DNA of 64,000 bases from Streptomyces sp. HNM0574 (GCF_012726235.1 NZ_JAASAH010000007.1:62001-126000), one strand, 5' to 3'; numbered from the stretch's first letter, positions 42,541-52,433 are shown. Notes: generated by a model from the letters alone, not told the origin. Program-made: numbers and translations.

Positions 42541-44814
42541 TCAGCCGAACAGCTCCGGGAGCGTGCGCTCGTGCGCCTCGCGCAGCTCCGCCAGCGGCAG
42601 GCTGAACTGGCCCTGCACCTCGATCGCGTCGCCGTCGACGACGCCGATCCGCGCGGCCGGCATGCCCCGCGCACCGCACATGTCCTTGAACCGGACCTCC
42701 TCGCTGCGCGGCAGCGACACCACGGCCCGGCCCTGCGACTCCGAGAACAGCAGCACGAACGGCGAGATGCCGTCCGGCACCACGACCCGCGCGCCGTTGC
42801 CGCCCTTGAGGCAGGACTCGGCGAGCGCCTGCATCAGACCGCCGTCGCTCAGGTCGTGCGCCGCGTCGATCATGCCGTCGCGCGAGGCGGCGATCAGGAT
42901 CTCGGCCAGCAGCTTCTCCCGCTCCAGGTCCACGGCCGGCGGCAGGCCGCCCAGGTGCCCGTGCGCGACCTGCGACCAGGCCGAGCCGCCCAGCTCTTCC
43001 CTGGTGTCGCCCAGGAGGTACAGCAGCTGCCCCTCCTCCGCGAACGCCATCGGCGTACGCCGCGTCACGTCGTCGATCACACCGAGGACGCCGACGACCG
43101 GCGTCGGGTGGATCGCCGTCTCGCCCGTCTGGTTGTACAGCGAGACGTTCCCGCCGGTGACCGGCGTGCCCATCTCCCGGCAGGCGTCGGCCAGTCCGCG
43201 GCACGCCTCGGCGAACTGCCACATCGCCGCCGGGTCCTCCGGCGAGCCGAAGTTGAGGCAGTCGGTGACGGCCAGCGGCTTCGCGCCCGTCGCCGCGACG
43301 TTCCGGTACGACTCCGCCAGCGCCAGCTGCGCGCCCGTGTACGGGTCGAGCTTGGCGTACCGGCCGTTGCCGTCGGTGGCCACCGCGACGCCGAGGTTCG
43401 TCTCGTCGTCGACGCGGATCATGCCGCCGTCCTCGGGCTGCGCCAGCACCGTGTTGCCCAGCACGTAACGGTCGTACTGGTCGGTGATCCACGCCTTCGA
43501 CGCCTGGTTCGGCGAGGACACCAACGCCAGCGCGGCGGCGCGCAGTTCGTCACCGGACTGCGGGCGCGGGAGCTTCGCGGCGTCGTCCGCCTGGAGCGCG
43601 TCCAGCCACTCGGGGCGCGCGTAGGGCCGGTGGTACGTCGGGCCCTCGTGCGCCACCGAACGCGGCGGGACGTCGACGATCTGCTCGCCGTGCCAGAAGA
43701 TCTCCAGCTGCTCGCCCTCGGTGACCTCACCGATGACGGTGGCGATGACGTCCCACTTCTCGCAGATCTCCAGGAAGCGGTCCACGTGCTGCGGCTCGAC
43801 GACCGCGCACATCCGCTCCTGGGACTCGCTCATGAGGATCTCCTCCGGCGAGAGCGAGGAGTCCCGCAGCGGCACCGTGTCCAGCTCGACGCGCATGCCG
43901 CCGGAACCGGCCGAGGCCAGCTCGCTGGTGGCGCAGGAGAGACCGGCGCCGCCGAGGTCCTGGATACCGGCGACCAGCTCCTCCTGGAAGACCTCCAGGG
44001 TGCACTCGATCAGCAGCTTCTCCTGGAAGGGGTCACCGACCTGCACGGCCGGACGCTTCGCCGGACCCTCGCTCTCGAAGGTCTCGGACGCCAGGACCGA
44101 GACACCGCCGATGCCGTCGCCGCCGGTGCGGGCGCCGTAGAGGATGACCTTGTTGCCCGTGCCGGACGCCTTCGCGAGGTGGATGTCCTCGTGCTTCATC
44201 ACACCCACGCACAGGGCGTTGACCAGGGGGTTTCCCTGGTAGCAGGAGTCGAAGACGACCTCGCCGCCGATGTTCGGCAGGCCCAGGCAGTTGCCGTAGC
44301 CGCCGATGCCGGCGACCGCGCCGGGCAGCACCCGCCTGGTGTCCGGGTGGTCGGCCGCGCCGAAGCGCAGCGGGTCCATCACGGCGACCGGACGGGCACC
44401 CATCGCGAGGATGTCCCGCACGATGCCGCCGATACCGGTCGCGGCGCCCTGGTACGGCTCGACGTAGGAGGGGTGGTTGTGCGACTCGACCTTGAAGGTG
44501 ACCGCGTACCCCTGGCCGACGTCCACGACGCCCGCGTTCTCGCCGATGCCGACGAGCATCGCGTCGGACTCGGGGGCCTTCTCGCCGAACTGCTTCAGGT
44601 GCACCTTGCTGCTCTTGTACGAGCAGTGCTCGGACCACATCACCGAGTACATGGCCAGCTCGGCGCCCGTCGGACGGCGGCCGAGGATCTCGCGGATGCG
44701 CTCGTACTCGTCGGGCTTGAGGCCGAGTTCGGCCCACGGCTGCTCGGTGCCGGGCGTCTTCGCCGCGTGCTCGACGGTGTCGAGGACGGGCTTGCTCGTG
44801 CTCGCGTCAGTCAT
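42541..44814 (-). CDS. purL: Phosphoribosylformylglycinamidine synthase subunit PurL
   Basis: A 757-residue small-type PurL, the synthetase subunit of the three-part FGAM synthase. Typical text includes [27 protein letters not shown] and the ATP-binding [13 protein letters not shown]. It needs PurQ for glutamine-derived ammonia and PurS for assembly, and both are encoded just upstream. Its ATG shares one base with the purQ stop (TGATG), so translation is coupled. Confidence 0.96.
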   Translation of the reverse strand: MTDASTSKPVLDTVEHAAKTPGTEQPWAELGLKPDEYERIREILGRRPTGAELAMYSVMWSEHCSYKSSKVHLKQFGEKAPESDAMLVGIGENAGVVDVGQGYAVTFKVESHNHPSYVEPYQGAATGIGGIVRDILAMGARPVAVMDPLRFGAADHPDTRRVLPGAVAGIGGYGNCLGLPNIGGEVVFDSCYQGNPLVNALCVGVMKHEDIHLAKASGTGNKVILYGARTGGDGIGGVSVLASETFESEGPAKRPAVQVGDPFQEKLLIECTLEVFQEELVAGIQDLGGAGLSCATSELASAGSGGMRVELDTVPLRDSSLSPEEILMSESQERMCAVVEPQHVDRFLEICEKWDVIATVIGEVTEGEQLEIFWHGEQIVDVPPRSVAHEGPTYHRPYARPEWLDALQADDAAKLPRPQSGDELRAAALALVSSPNQASKAWITDQYDRYVLGNTVLAQPEDGGMIRVDDETNLGVAVATDGNGRYAKLDPYTGAQLALAESYRNVAATGAKPLAVTDCLNFGSPEDPAAMWQFAEACRGLADACREMGTPVTGGNVSLYNQTGETAIHPTPVVGVLGVIDDVTRRTPMAFAEEGQLLYLLGDTREELGGSAWSQVAHGHLGGLPPAVDLEREKLLAEILIAASRDGMIDAAHDLSDGGLMQALAESCLKGGNGARVVVPDGISPFVLLFSESQGRAVVSLPRSEEVRFKDMCGARGMPAARIGVVDGDAIEVQGQFSLPLAELREAHERTLPELFG

Positions 44815-45491
44815 CAGGCGTTGACCAGCTTCTTGAGGACAGAGGTGAAGAAGCCGAGCCCGTCGGTCGTCGGGCCCGTCAGCAGCTCGACGGCGTGCTC
44901 GGGGTGGGGCATGAGGCCGACCACGTTCCCGGCCTCGTTGGTGATGCCGGCGATGTCGCGCCGGGAGCCGTTCGGATTGCCGTCCAGGTAACGGAAGACG
45001 ACCCGCTCCTCGGCCTCCAGCGCGTCCAGCGTCCGCTCGTCCGCGACGTAACCGCCCTCGCCGTTCTTGAGCGGGACGGTGATCTCCTGCCCCTGCTCGT
45101 AGTCCGACGTCCACGCGGTGTTCGCGTTCTCGACACGGAGCTTCTGATCGCGGCACACGAAGTGCAGATGGTCGTTACGCGTCAACGCGCCGGGCAGCAG
45201 ATGGGATTCACACAGCACCTGGAAGCCGTTGCAGATCCCGAGCACCGGCATTCCCGCCTTCGCGCGCTCGATGACCGTCTCCATCACGGGCGAGAAACGG
45301 GCGATCGCGCCGCACCGCAGATAGTCGCCGTAGGAGAAGCCGCCGGGCAGCACGACCGCGTCGACCGACCGCAGATCCGCCTCGCGGTGCCACAGCGCCA
45401 CCGGCTCGGCGCCGGCCAGCCGGACCGCGCGCCGGGCGTCGCTGTCGTCGAGCGAGCCGGGGAAGGTGACGACACCGACCCGGGCCGTCAC
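44814..45491 (-). CDS. purQ: Phosphoribosylformylglycinamidine synthase subunit PurQ
   Basis: A 225-residue class I glutamine amidotransferase. The nucleophile Cys is in [11 protein letters not shown], the oxyanion region is [12 protein letters not shown], and the His-x-Glu pair is in [10 protein letters not shown]. It supplies ammonia to PurL. Its ATG overlaps the purS stop by four bases and its stop overlaps purL. Confidence 0.96.
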   Translation of the reverse strand: MTARVGVVTFPGSLDDSDARRAVRLAGAEPVALWHREADLRSVDAVVLPGGFSYGDYLRCGAIARFSPVMETVIERAKAGMPVLGICNGFQVLCESHLLPGALTRNDHLHFVCRDQKLRVENANTAWTSDYEQGQEITVPLKNGEGGYVADERTLDALEAEERVVFRYLDGNPNGSRRDIAGITNEAGNVVGLMPHPEHAVELLTGPTTDGLGFFTSVLKKLVNA

Positions 45492-45745
45492 GCCCGGGCT
45501 CCTTCTTCCACGCGGACCGTGAAGTCCTCGATCACGGTGTTGGCGAGGAAGGTCTCGGCCAGCTCGTGGATACGGGCGAGTTCGTCGCTGCCGACGGGGC
45601 CCTCCACCTCGAGTTCGAAACGCTTGCCCTGACGGACGTCCGCGATGCCTTCGAAGCCGAGACGCGGCAGCGCGCGCTGGACTGCCTGCCCCTGCGGGTC
45701 GAGGATCTCGGGCTTCAGCATGACGTCGACTACGACGCGAGCCAC
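45488..45745 (-). CDS. purS: Phosphoribosylformylglycinamidine synthase subunit PurS
   Basis: An 85-residue Pur[22 protein letters not shown], then [18 protein letters not shown]. The protein dimerises and bridges PurQ and PurL. The GTG start with GGGAG five bases upstream was chosen, since sequence before it does not match the family. It is first in the purS-Q-L operon. Confidence 0.94.
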   Translation of the reverse strand: MARVVVDVMLKPEILDPQGQAVQRALPRLGFEGIADVRQGKRFELEVEGPVGSDELARIHELAETFLANTVIEDFTVRVEEGARA

Positions 45746-46104
45746 AGGTACTCCCGGTGATGTGGGTGGTGCTTGACCGCTGACGCGTACTGCCTGCGCG
45801 GTGCGCGGCAACGCGGCGCCCAGCCTACCCGTCCGAGAAATCTACGCGCGTTGATATGTGTGGATATGCCGAGCTCACGACGCCTGCCGGCACAAGCCAC
45901 TGGGAAAATCGCCCGGGAAAACGTAGGGTCCGTATTACGGCAGGGCAGCCCGGGAAGAAATATTCCCCTCCCGCCCCGCAATAGCGGGCGCCGCTCAATA
46001 GAAAAGGCATTGACCCTCAACAACCGGATCGCTCGTATATCTTCCTCCCGATGCGAGGATGTGAAGTGATCCCTTTCGTGTTCCTGACGGAAGGACCGAT
46101 ATCC
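45746..46104. other. Divergent promoter region between purS and lsrL
   Basis: About 360 bases and notably A/T-richer than average, with patches such as TTGATATGTGTGGATATG near 45850 and GAAATATTCC near 45958. TTGACC at 46010 and a TATA-rich stretch at 46034 could form a promoter toward lsrL. A/T-rich DNA is the preferred target of Lsr2 proteins, so autoregulation is plausible. Confidence 0.5.
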
Positions 46105-46422
46105 ATGACCCAGCGCGTAGTGGTCACACTCTCCGACGACATCGACGGCGGAGAAGCCTCGGAGACGGTCCTCTTCGGACTCGACGGGAAGACGTACGAG
46201 ATCGACCTGAACGCGGAGAACGCGAAGAGCCTGCGCGAGGAACTCGCCCCCTTCATCGAGGCCGGGCGCAAGCGGGCGAAGTCGGGCAAGGCCTTCCACC
46301 GCACCTCCGTCGCCCCCGACCCGCGCGCCGTCCGTGCCTGGGCCGAGTCCAACGGCTTCGAGGTCCCGGCACGCGGCCGCATCCCGAAGAAGGTCTACGA
46401 CGCCTTCAACGCGGCGGGCTGA
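46105..46422 (+). CDS. lsrL: Lsr2-family nucleoid-associated protein (LsrL)
   Basis: A 105-residue Lsr2 homologue. The N-terminal oligomerisation domain (MTQRVVVTLSDDIDGGEASETV, GLDGKTYEIDLN) is followed by a linker and the C-terminal DNA-binding domain (RAVRAWAESNGFEVPARGRIPKKVYDAF), with the AT-hook-like RGR that inserts into the minor groove. Streptomyces encode Lsr2 and a paralogue LsrL; position upstream of purSQL fits LsrL as I recall it. Lsr2 proteins silence A/T-rich, often horizontally acquired, genes. Confidence 0.88.
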   Translation: MTQRVVVTLSDDIDGGEASETVLFGLDGKTYEIDLNAENAKSLREELAPFIEAGRKRAKSGKAFHRTSVAPDPRAVRAWAESNGFEVPARGRIPKKVYDAFNAAG

Positions 46423-46580
46423 CGGCGCCCCGGCGGGGGCGGTGCGGGGCCTCCACGGCCGCGGGCGTGAGGCGCGCACCGGGGCTCAGGAGGGCGGCGC
46501 AGAAGCCGACTTGCCATGCACCCCGGGTGATCGGCTAAAGTCTGGAGCACGCCGCGAGGGGAAAACACCTCCCGGAGCGT

Positions 46581-46652
46581 GCGGGTGTAGCTCAGTAGTA
46601 GAGCGCCCCCTTTCCAAGGGGGAGGCGCAGTGTGCAATCCCTGTCACCCGCT
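46581..46652 (+). tRNA. tRNA-Gly (TCC)
   Basis: A 72-nt cloverleaf with anticodon TCC in the loop TTTCCAA and acceptor GCGGGTG/CACCCGC. TTGCCA (46511) and TAAAGT (46536) upstream may be promoter elements, with a long 19-base spacer. Confidence 0.93.
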
Positions 46653-46727
46653 CTCACCTTCCGGACCATCGGAAACGATCAGGTACGGTAGGGGACGCGC
46701 CACTCGGTGAGAGCCGGGTGGAAGCAT

Positions 46728-46800
46728 GCGGACGTAGCTCAGTTGGTAGAGCGCAACCTTGCCAAGGTTGAGGTCGCGAGTTCGAGCCTCGTCGTCCGCT
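46728..46800 (+). tRNA. tRNA-Gly (GCC)
   Basis: A 73-nt cloverleaf with anticodon GCC and acceptor GCGGACG/CGTCCGC. The gene and the start of its terminator are repeated at 52355. Confidence 0.95.
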
Positions 46801-46806
46801 CTCTGA

Positions 46807-46846
46807 GAGAAGGGCCCCGGTCTTCGGACCGGGGCCCTTCTCGTTG
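46807..46846 (+). terminator. Terminator after tRNA-Gly (GCC)
   Basis: GAGAAGGGCCCCGGTC, a TTCG tetraloop and the exact complement, then a G/T-rich tail. The stem matches that of the terminator at 52434; the loop differs. Confidence 0.88.
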
Positions 46847-46978
46847 TGCCCGGACGTGATCCTGACCCGGGGCGTGGCCGTCGTCACAGTCCCCCTCGAC
46901 TGCGCCGATGACATTCGTCATTCACACCCATGACAGCTCGCACTGCCCTCCCGCGCCTCCCGGCGGAAAGCTGGAGGC

Positions 46979-47992
46979 ATGGACGCAATCGAGACCGTCG
47001 GACTGAAGCGGCGCTACGCGCAGGGCTTCGAGGCCGTGCGCGGCATCTCCTTCTCCGTGCGCCAGGGCGAGATCTTCGCCCTGCTCGGCACCAACGGCGC
47101 GGGCAAGACCTCCACCGTCGAGCTCCTCGAGGGGCTGGCCGCGCCCAGCGCCGGTGAGGTGCGGGTGCTGGGGGCCGATCCGTTCGCCGAGCGCGCCTCC
47201 GTCCGCCCGCGTACGGGTGTGATGCTCCAGGAGAGCGGCTTCCCCTCCGAGCTGACGGTGACGGAGACGGTGCGGATGTGGGCGGGCTGCACGACCGAGG
47301 CCCGCCCGTACGCCGAGGTGCTGGCCCTCGTCGGGCTGGACGGACGGCGCGCACAGGTGCGGGTCAAGCAGCTCTCCGGGGGCGAACGCAGGCGGCTCGA
47401 CCTGGCGGTGGCACTGCTGGGCCGGCCCGAGGTGCTGTTCCTGGACGAGCCGACCACCGGCATGGACCCCGAAGGGCGGCGCGACACCTGGGAGTTGGTG
47501 CGGCAGCTCCGCGCCGAGGGCACCACCGTTCTGCTCACCACGCACTACCTGGAGGAGGCCGAACAGCTCGCGGACCGGCTGGCCATCATGCACACCGGCC
47601 GCATCGTCACCTCCGGCACACCCGCTGAGGTCGTCGCACAGCGTCCTTCCCGCATCCGCTGCGTCCTCCCGGACGGCGTCACACCGGAACAGCTGCCCCT
47701 GTCCGTCCCCGCGGCGGTCGGCGAACGCGGAGGCAGACAGACCGTCGAGATCCGTACGCAGCAGCTCCAGCACGCACTCACCGAACTCCTGCTGTGGGCC
47801 CGGGAGAAGAACGTCGAACTGGAGGGGTTGCAGGCACGCTCCGCCTCGCTGGAGGAGGCGTTCCTGGAGATCGCGCAGTCGGAGGACGACCCGGCGGGGG
47901 ACGACACCGGACCGTCCGCCGGTGCGGGCCGGGGCCGGCCCGCACGGCGACGGACGGGCTCGGACGACAAGGCGGAGGTACGGAGCGCATGA
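46979..47992 (+). CDS. ABC transporter ATP-binding protein
   Basis: A 337-residue ABC-2 type ATPase. Walker A is GTNGAGKT (37-44), the signature is LSGGE, Walker B is LFLDEPTTGMDP, and the switch His lies in TTHYLEEAE. The DrrA/NodI-like C-terminal region is extended and ends in a Gly/Arg/Asp-rich tail. GGAGGC precedes the ATG. It pairs with the permease gene, which it overlaps by four bases. Confidence 0.93.
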   Translation: MDAIETVGLKRRYAQGFEAVRGISFSVRQGEIFALLGTNGAGKTSTVELLEGLAAPSAGEVRVLGADPFAERASVRPRTGVMLQESGFPSELTVTETVRMWAGCTTEARPYAEVLALVGLDGRRAQVRVKQLSGGERRRLDLAVALLGRPEVLFLDEPTTGMDPEGRRDTWELVRQLRAEGTTVLLTTHYLEEAEQLADRLAIMHTGRIVTSGTPAEVVAQRPSRIRCVLPDGVTPEQLPLSVPAAVGERGGRQTVEIRTQQLQHALTELLLWAREKNVELEGLQARSASLEEAFLEIAQSEDDPAGDDTGPSAGAGRGRPARRRTGSDDKAEVRSA

Positions 47993-48795
47993 CCACGATC
48001 GAGACCACCAAGCCCGGGGCACGCGTCACGGGCGGCTCTTCGCCGCGCAGGCTCCTCGCCCTCGGCCGCGCCGAACTGACGCTGCTGCTGCGCAACAAGT
48101 CCGCCCTGTTCCTCGCCCTGTTCACCCCCGTCCTGCTCACGGTCGGGATGCGCCAGATGGTCGGCCAGATGGAACTGGACGGCACCGGGCTCACCACAGG
48201 CACGGTGCTCCTGCCGATGTCCGTCGGCTTCGTCCTCCTCTTCGCCGTCTACGCGACGCTCGTCGGCACCTACGTCGTACGGCGCGAAGAACTGGTACTC
48301 AAGCGACTGCGCACGGGCGAACCGACAGACGGCGAGATACTCGCGGCCGCCGCACTGCCGTCGGCCGTCATAGCCCTGCTGCAGTGCGCCGTACTGCTCG
48401 GCGGAGGCGGTGCCGTACTGTCCCTGGCGTCCCCCTCACAGCCTCTACTCGTCCTGCTGGGGCTGGTGTTGGGGATGGCCATGATGACGGCAATGGCGGC
48501 CGCCTCAGCAGTCGTGACCCGCACACCGGAGGCGGCCCAGCTCACGGTCATGCCACTCATCATGGTCTCGATGCTCGGCTCCGGCATCGTCGTCCCACTG
48601 GAGGTACTGCCCGACACCCTGGCCACATTCGCCTCGTACCTGCCCCTCTCCCCCGTGACGGAACTCGTACGCGGCGGCTGGGTCGGCGGCATGACCGGCG
48701 GTGACGTACTGAAGGCCACGGGCGTTGCACTCGTGTGGACAGCACTCGCGGGGCTCGCGGTACGCCGCTGGTTCCGGTGGGAGCCGCGGAGGTGA
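47989..48795 (+). CDS. ABC-2 type transporter permease
   Basis: A 268-residue membrane protein with six helices (FLALFTPVLLTVGM..., VLLPMSVGFVLLFAVYATLVGTY, LVLLGLVLGMAMMTAMAAAS and others). The text RREELVLKRLRTGEPTDGEIL is typical of ABC-2 permeases of the DrrB class. The start codon overlaps the ATPase stop (ATGA). Together with the ATPase it should export a drug, lipid or peptide; the cargo is unknown. A two-component system follows in the same direction. Confidence 0.92.
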   Translation: MTTIETTKPGARVTGGSSPRRLLALGRAELTLLLRNKSALFLALFTPVLLTVGMRQMVGQMELDGTGLTTGTVLLPMSVGFVLLFAVYATLVGTYVVRREELVLKRLRTGEPTDGEILAAAALPSAVIALLQCAVLLGGGGAVLSLASPSQPLLVLLGLVLGMAMMTAMAAASAVVTRTPEAAQLTVMPLIMVSMLGSGIVVPLEVLPDTLATFASYLPLSPVTELVRGGWVGGMTGGDVLKATGVALVWTALAGLAVRRWFRWEPRR

Positions 48796-49277
48796 GTCCT
48801 CGGCGTCTCTCCGGGGCTGGGTGCTCTGGTGGCTGGGGTGGGGGGCGCGTACGAGGGTGGGTGCGGGGCGGGCTACAGGCCGGGTGCGGGGGCGCGTACG
48901 AGGCTGGGTGCGGTGCTCGTACGGGCTGCGCGGGGCGGGCGTTCGGTGCGGGCTGTGGGGCTCGTTCCGGGGCGGGGCTCGCTCCGGATCGGGTCGCGAG
49001 CCCCGGGGCAGGCCGGGCGCACGGCGGCGCGGGTTGGGGAGCAGGCGGCCGGCCCGAAACCGGAGTCGGGGCCGGTGCCGGAGCCCGAGTCGGGACCGGG
49101 AGCGGCGCCGAATCCCGAGTCGGAGCCGATTTCCGGAACCTGAGTCGGGACCGGAACCAGAGCCGGGACCGACTCCGGAACCCGAGCCGGCGCCGGATCC
49201 GAGCCGTAGGTTTCTGGGAGGGGTGGGGGTGGGCCCCCGATGCGGCGGAAGTGGGCGATGAGAGGAGGCGGGCGGAC
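48796..49277 (+). repeat. G+C-rich low-complexity spacer with degenerate short repeats
   Basis: About 480 bases upstream of the sensor kinase. Units near GGTGCGGG and GGGGCGCGTACGAG recur in the first half, and CCGAGTCGG or GGACCGGAG-type units recur between 49050 and 49200. The kinase frame is open through it, but the translation is Gly/Ala/Arg repeats with no domain, so it is not included in the gene. Confidence 0.6.
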
Positions 49278-50705
49278 GTGATCGGCTGGGGACTGGCGAA
49301 GCGCCGTGCGTGGCGTCGGCGAAGTGGCCGCGAGCAGGTCGAGGCGTCGACGCGCTGGATGCTGGGCGCGCTGCCGTGGATCATCGTGGCCGGCGCCCTG
49401 TTCCAGGCCACGCCGTACGTCCGTGAGGGGACGCAGCCGCTCGTTCTGGTCCTGGTCGCCGGCGGGTTGAGCCTCGTGCAGTGTGTGCTGGCGACGGCGG
49501 TGATGCAGCGTTGTGTCGACGCGTACCTGGGGACGAGGCCCGTACCCGTGGCGGGGCTGGCGGTGCTGGCGGCTCTGCTGCTGGCCGTGCTGGGGCTGAT
49601 GTCCGTGCTGTTCGCGACCAACGGGGTGGACGCCGAAGGGGTCCCGGCGCTGGTGCTGTTCGCGACGGCGTGGCCGTTCGCCGTCACGTACGGGTTGGTC
49701 GTGCGGCCTTTGGTCGCGGCGCTGAGCTTCGGGGCCTACGCGTTGCTCGCGGCGTCCTCGCTCGTGTGGGCGGGGGTGGGGCCTGCGAGTGTGATCGCAA
49801 CGTTTCTGGTGCTGGCGGTGGCGACGGCCTCGGCGGTGTTCACCACGCGCAGTTCGGCCTGGTACATCAGCGTGCTCCGGGAGTTGGACGCGGCGCAGGG
49901 CACCAGGGCGCGGCTGGCGGTGGCCGAGGAGCGGCTGCGTTTCGCGCGGGACCTGCACGACGTGATGGGCCGCAACCTGTCCGCCATCGCGTTGAAGAGC
50001 GAGTTGGCGACGCAGCTCGCGACGCGCGGCGGTGAGGCGGGTGCGGTCGCGGCCGCTGAGCAGATGGACGAGGTGCAGCAGCTGGCCCGGGCCTCGCAGA
50101 CGGAGATCCGGGCCGTCGTCCGCGGCTACCGCGACCCGGGTCTGCGGACCGAACTCGCGGGCGCGCGCGGCATTCTGCGTGCCGCCGGGGTCGACTGCCG
50201 CGTGGAGGGCTACGGCGGCGACGGGCCCGGGGAAGGCGCCGGGCGCGGTGCGGTCGAGGTGCCCGGTCCCGTGCAGGCCGCGCTGGGGTGGGTGGTGCGT
50301 GAGGGGGCGACCAACGTGCTGATGCACGCGGACGCTTCGTACTGCACCGTGCGCGTGGACGTGGACCCGAGCGGCGGTGCGTCCCGTGGTGGTACGGCGC
50401 GGCTGACGATGGAGAACGACGGCGTACGCGGACGGGACGGAAGCGGGTCCGGCAAGCCGGGCCCCGGGGCGACGGGCAGGCTCACCGGCCGTACGGGGAA
50501 GGGCGGTTCGGGGCTCGCGGGGCTGCGGGAACGTATCGGTTCGCTCGGCGGCACCCTCACGGTGGCCACGGGTACCGACGGCACGGGCCCCGCTCCGGGC
50601 ACGGAGGTCTTCCGGCTCACGGCCGAGGTGCCTCTGGACGTGCCCGGGGGACAGGATGCGTCGACGGCCCCGGACGCAGTGGAACCAGCGGAGAAGACAC
50701 AGTGA
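49278..50705 (+). CDS. Two-component sensor histidine kinase (HisKA_3 class)
   Basis: A 475-residue kinase with six predicted N-terminal helices (residues about 30-190), then the dimerisation and phosphoacceptor box FARDLHDVMGRNL with His227, and an ATPase domain whose N-box is REGATNVLMHADAS and G-box GSGLAGLRERI. It belongs to the NarL-type, DesK-like group. The GTG with AGGAGG nine bases upstream decides the start. Its stop overlaps the response regulator GTG. Position suggests it controls the adjacent ABC exporter. Confidence 0.92.
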   Translation: MIGWGLAKRRAWRRRSGREQVEASTRWMLGALPWIIVAGALFQATPYVREGTQPLVLVLVAGGLSLVQCVLATAVMQRCVDAYLGTRPVPVAGLAVLAALLLAVLGLMSVLFATNGVDAEGVPALVLFATAWPFAVTYGLVVRPLVAALSFGAYALLAASSLVWAGVGPASVIATFLVLAVATASAVFTTRSSAWYISVLRELDAAQGTRARLAVAEERLRFARDLHDVMGRNLSAIALKSELATQLATRGGEAGAVAAAEQMDEVQQLARASQTEIRAVVRGYRDPGLRTELAGARGILRAAGVDCRVEGYGGDGPGEGAGRGAVEVPGPVQAALGWVVREGATNVLMHADASYCTVRVDVDPSGGASRGGTARLTMENDGVRGRDGSGSGKPGPGATGRLTGRTGKGGSGLAGLRERIGSLGGTLTVATGTDGTGPAPGTEVFRLTAEVPLDVPGGQDASTAPDAVEPAEKTQ

Positions 50706-51841
50706 CCGACCCCACCAGCCCCACCGAGCCCACCCGGACCGGCGAGCCACGAGGCCGTCCGGTTCAACACGCGGACGAGGCGGCCCTGTTGGCCCGCGGC
50801 GCGAAGGCCGACGCCCGGGACGAGCGCTCCGCCGGCTCGGGGGCGTCCCGATCCCCGCAGGAAGTGGCCGCCCCGTCGCCCCGACCCGCGAAGTCCGACG
50901 ACCACGGCAAGCACTCCACCAGCACGAGGGCATCCGCAAACCCGGGCGGCCCGCCGGACGAGGCCGCCCCGTTGCCCCGAGCCGAAAGGGCCGACGGCCG
51001 GGACGGGCACTTCACCCGCACGAGGCCGCCCACAGCCCCGGACCGCCCCTCACCGGACAAGGCCGCCCCGTTGGCCGAAGGCGAGAAACCCGACGAGCGC
51101 CCCACCACCCCGACGGCATCCGCAACTCCCCACCACTCCCCACCGAACGAGACCTCCTCATTGCCCCGCCCCGAGAAACCCGACGGCCGGCCCGAGCACC
51201 CCACCCCCCAAGAGACCGACGAGACCGCCCACAACCGGATTCGGGTGCTCCTGGCCGATGATGAGCATTTGATTCGTGGGGCGTTGGCGGCCTTGTTGGC
51301 GTTGGAGGATGACCTCAGCGTGGTGGGGGAGGCGGCTTCGGGGGCGGAGGCGGTGGCGATGGCGCGGGCGCGGGTGCCCGATGTCGCTGTGCTGGATCTG
51401 CAGATGCCGGGGCTGGACGGGGTGAAGGCGGCGCAGGAGATCGGGCGGTTGCTGCCGGAGTGCCGGACCATGATCGTGACCTCGCACGGCAGGCCGGGGC
51501 ATCTGAAGCGGGCGCTGGCGGCGGGGGCGCGTGGCTTCGTGCCGAAGACGGCCTCGGCGCAGCAACTCGCGGAGATCATCCGCACCGTGCACGCGGGTAC
51601 GCGGTACGTGGACCCGGATCTGGCGGCGGACGCGATCGCCGCCGGCGACTCCCCGCTCACCTCGCGCGAGGCCGAGGTGCTGGAGCTGGCGGCGGACGGG
51701 GCACCCGTCGCGGAGATCGCCGAGCGGGCGTCGCTGACGCCGGGCACGGTGCGGAACTACCTGTCGTCGGCCGCGGCGAAGCTCGGTGCGGAGAACCGGC
51801 ACACGGCGGCCCGCATGGCTCGCGAGCGCGGCTGGCTGTAG
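50702..51841 (+). CDS. LuxR/NarL-type response regulator with repetitive N-terminal extension
   Basis: A 379-residue protein. Residues about 179-300 are a receiver domain (IRVLLADDEHLIRG; phosphoacceptor Asp in VAVLDLQMPGLDG; Lys in VPKTAS). Residues about 315-375 are a LuxR helix-turn-helix (LTSREAEVLELAADG...GTVRNYLSSAAAKLG). Typical members have about 200 residues, so the first 178 are extra: a Pro/Asp/Arg-rich, probably disordered region with five imperfect repeats of about 30 residues, each near D-E-A-A-P-L-P-R-x-E-K-x-D. The GTG overlaps the kinase stop, supporting the long form. An internal start cannot be excluded. Confidence 0.88.
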   Translation: MTDPTSPTEPTRTGEPRGRPVQHADEAALLARGAKADARDERSAGSGASRSPQEVAAPSPRPAKSDDHGKHSTSTRASANPGGPPDEAAPLPRAERADGRDGHFTRTRPPTAPDRPSPDKAAPLAEGEKPDERPTTPTASATPHHSPPNETSSLPRPEKPDGRPEHPTPQETDETAHNRIRVLLADDEHLIRGALAALLALEDDLSVVGEAASGAEAVAMARARVPDVAVLDLQMPGLDGVKAAQEIGRLLPECRTMIVTSHGRPGHLKRALAAGARGFVPKTASAQQLAEIIRTVHAGTRYVDPDLAADAIAAGDSPLTSREAEVLELAADGAPVAEIAERASLTPGTVRNYLSSAAAKLGAENRHTAARMARERGWL

Positions 51842-52174
51842 CGGGGCGGGAGGAATCGGGAAAGAGCGGTCGAACCCCGGACGCCGAAGATGTGACGTGG
51901 AACACGGAGTTGGGTTGCATATCCGGGGTACGGATCGCCGTCGGCGACGAGTCGGGTGCATGTATTGCGCCGTCGCACGCCGTGCGCGGGAGCCCTGGAG
52001 GGCGCTCGGGCAGGGCAGAACACTGGTCCGCGGCACACGCCGTTCACATCCGTGACGGCGGGCGTCCGGGCCGATAGCGATAGGGAGAAGCCCAACCGCT
52101 GTGGCGCAGGCCACAGTCCACGCACTCCACGTCACCCGACAGTCCTGACGCCGATGCACTAGGAGCCCGCCCCC
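51842..52174. other. Gap between the response regulator and the small membrane gene
   Basis: About 330 bases, less G+C-rich than the flanks around 51900-52000. No gene is supported. It should carry the promoter of the small membrane gene and possibly of tRNA-Gly. Confidence 0.4.
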
Positions 52175-52342
52175 GTGACTGAGTCCTCCGCGATCGTCTT
52201 TGTCCTCAGCTTCGCGCTGCTGCTCTCGATCCTCTTCAGTGACGACCTGAAGCGGATGCGGACCCAGTGGGCGAAGGGCGGCGGCAGCGCCAAGGGCGGC
52301 CGGGCAGAGCGTGGTCGGAGCACCGTGCGCGGTCGGCTATAG
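52175..52342 (+). CDS. Small single-helix membrane protein
   Basis: A 55-residue frame starting at GTG with AGGAG nine bases upstream. One helix (AIVFVLSFALLLSILF) is followed by DDLKRMRTQWAKGGG and an Arg/Gly-rich tail. Codon bias supports coding. The stop TAG lies within TATAGT, the likely -10 element of the following tRNA-Gly, so the two features interlock. Function unknown. Confidence 0.68.
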   Translation: MTESSAIVFVLSFALLLSILFSDDLKRMRTQWAKGGGSAKGGRAERGRSTVRGRL

Positions 52343-52354
52343 TGGAGCACGCAA

Positions 52355-52427
52355 GCGGACGTAGCTCAGTTGGTAGAGCGCAACCTTGCCAAGGTTGAGG
52401 TCGCGAGTTCGAGCCTCGTCGTCCGCT
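52355..52427 (+). tRNA. tRNA-Gly (GCC), second copy
   Basis: Identical to 46728-46800, anticodon GCC. Twelve bases downstream of the small membrane gene's stop codon. Confidence 0.95.
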
Positions 52428-52433
52428 CTCTGA

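Noticed and set aside
48735..49277. N-terminal extension of the sensor kinase
   Set aside because: The frame is open but the translation is repeat-derived, and the GTG at 49278 has a proper ribosome site and precedes the first helix.
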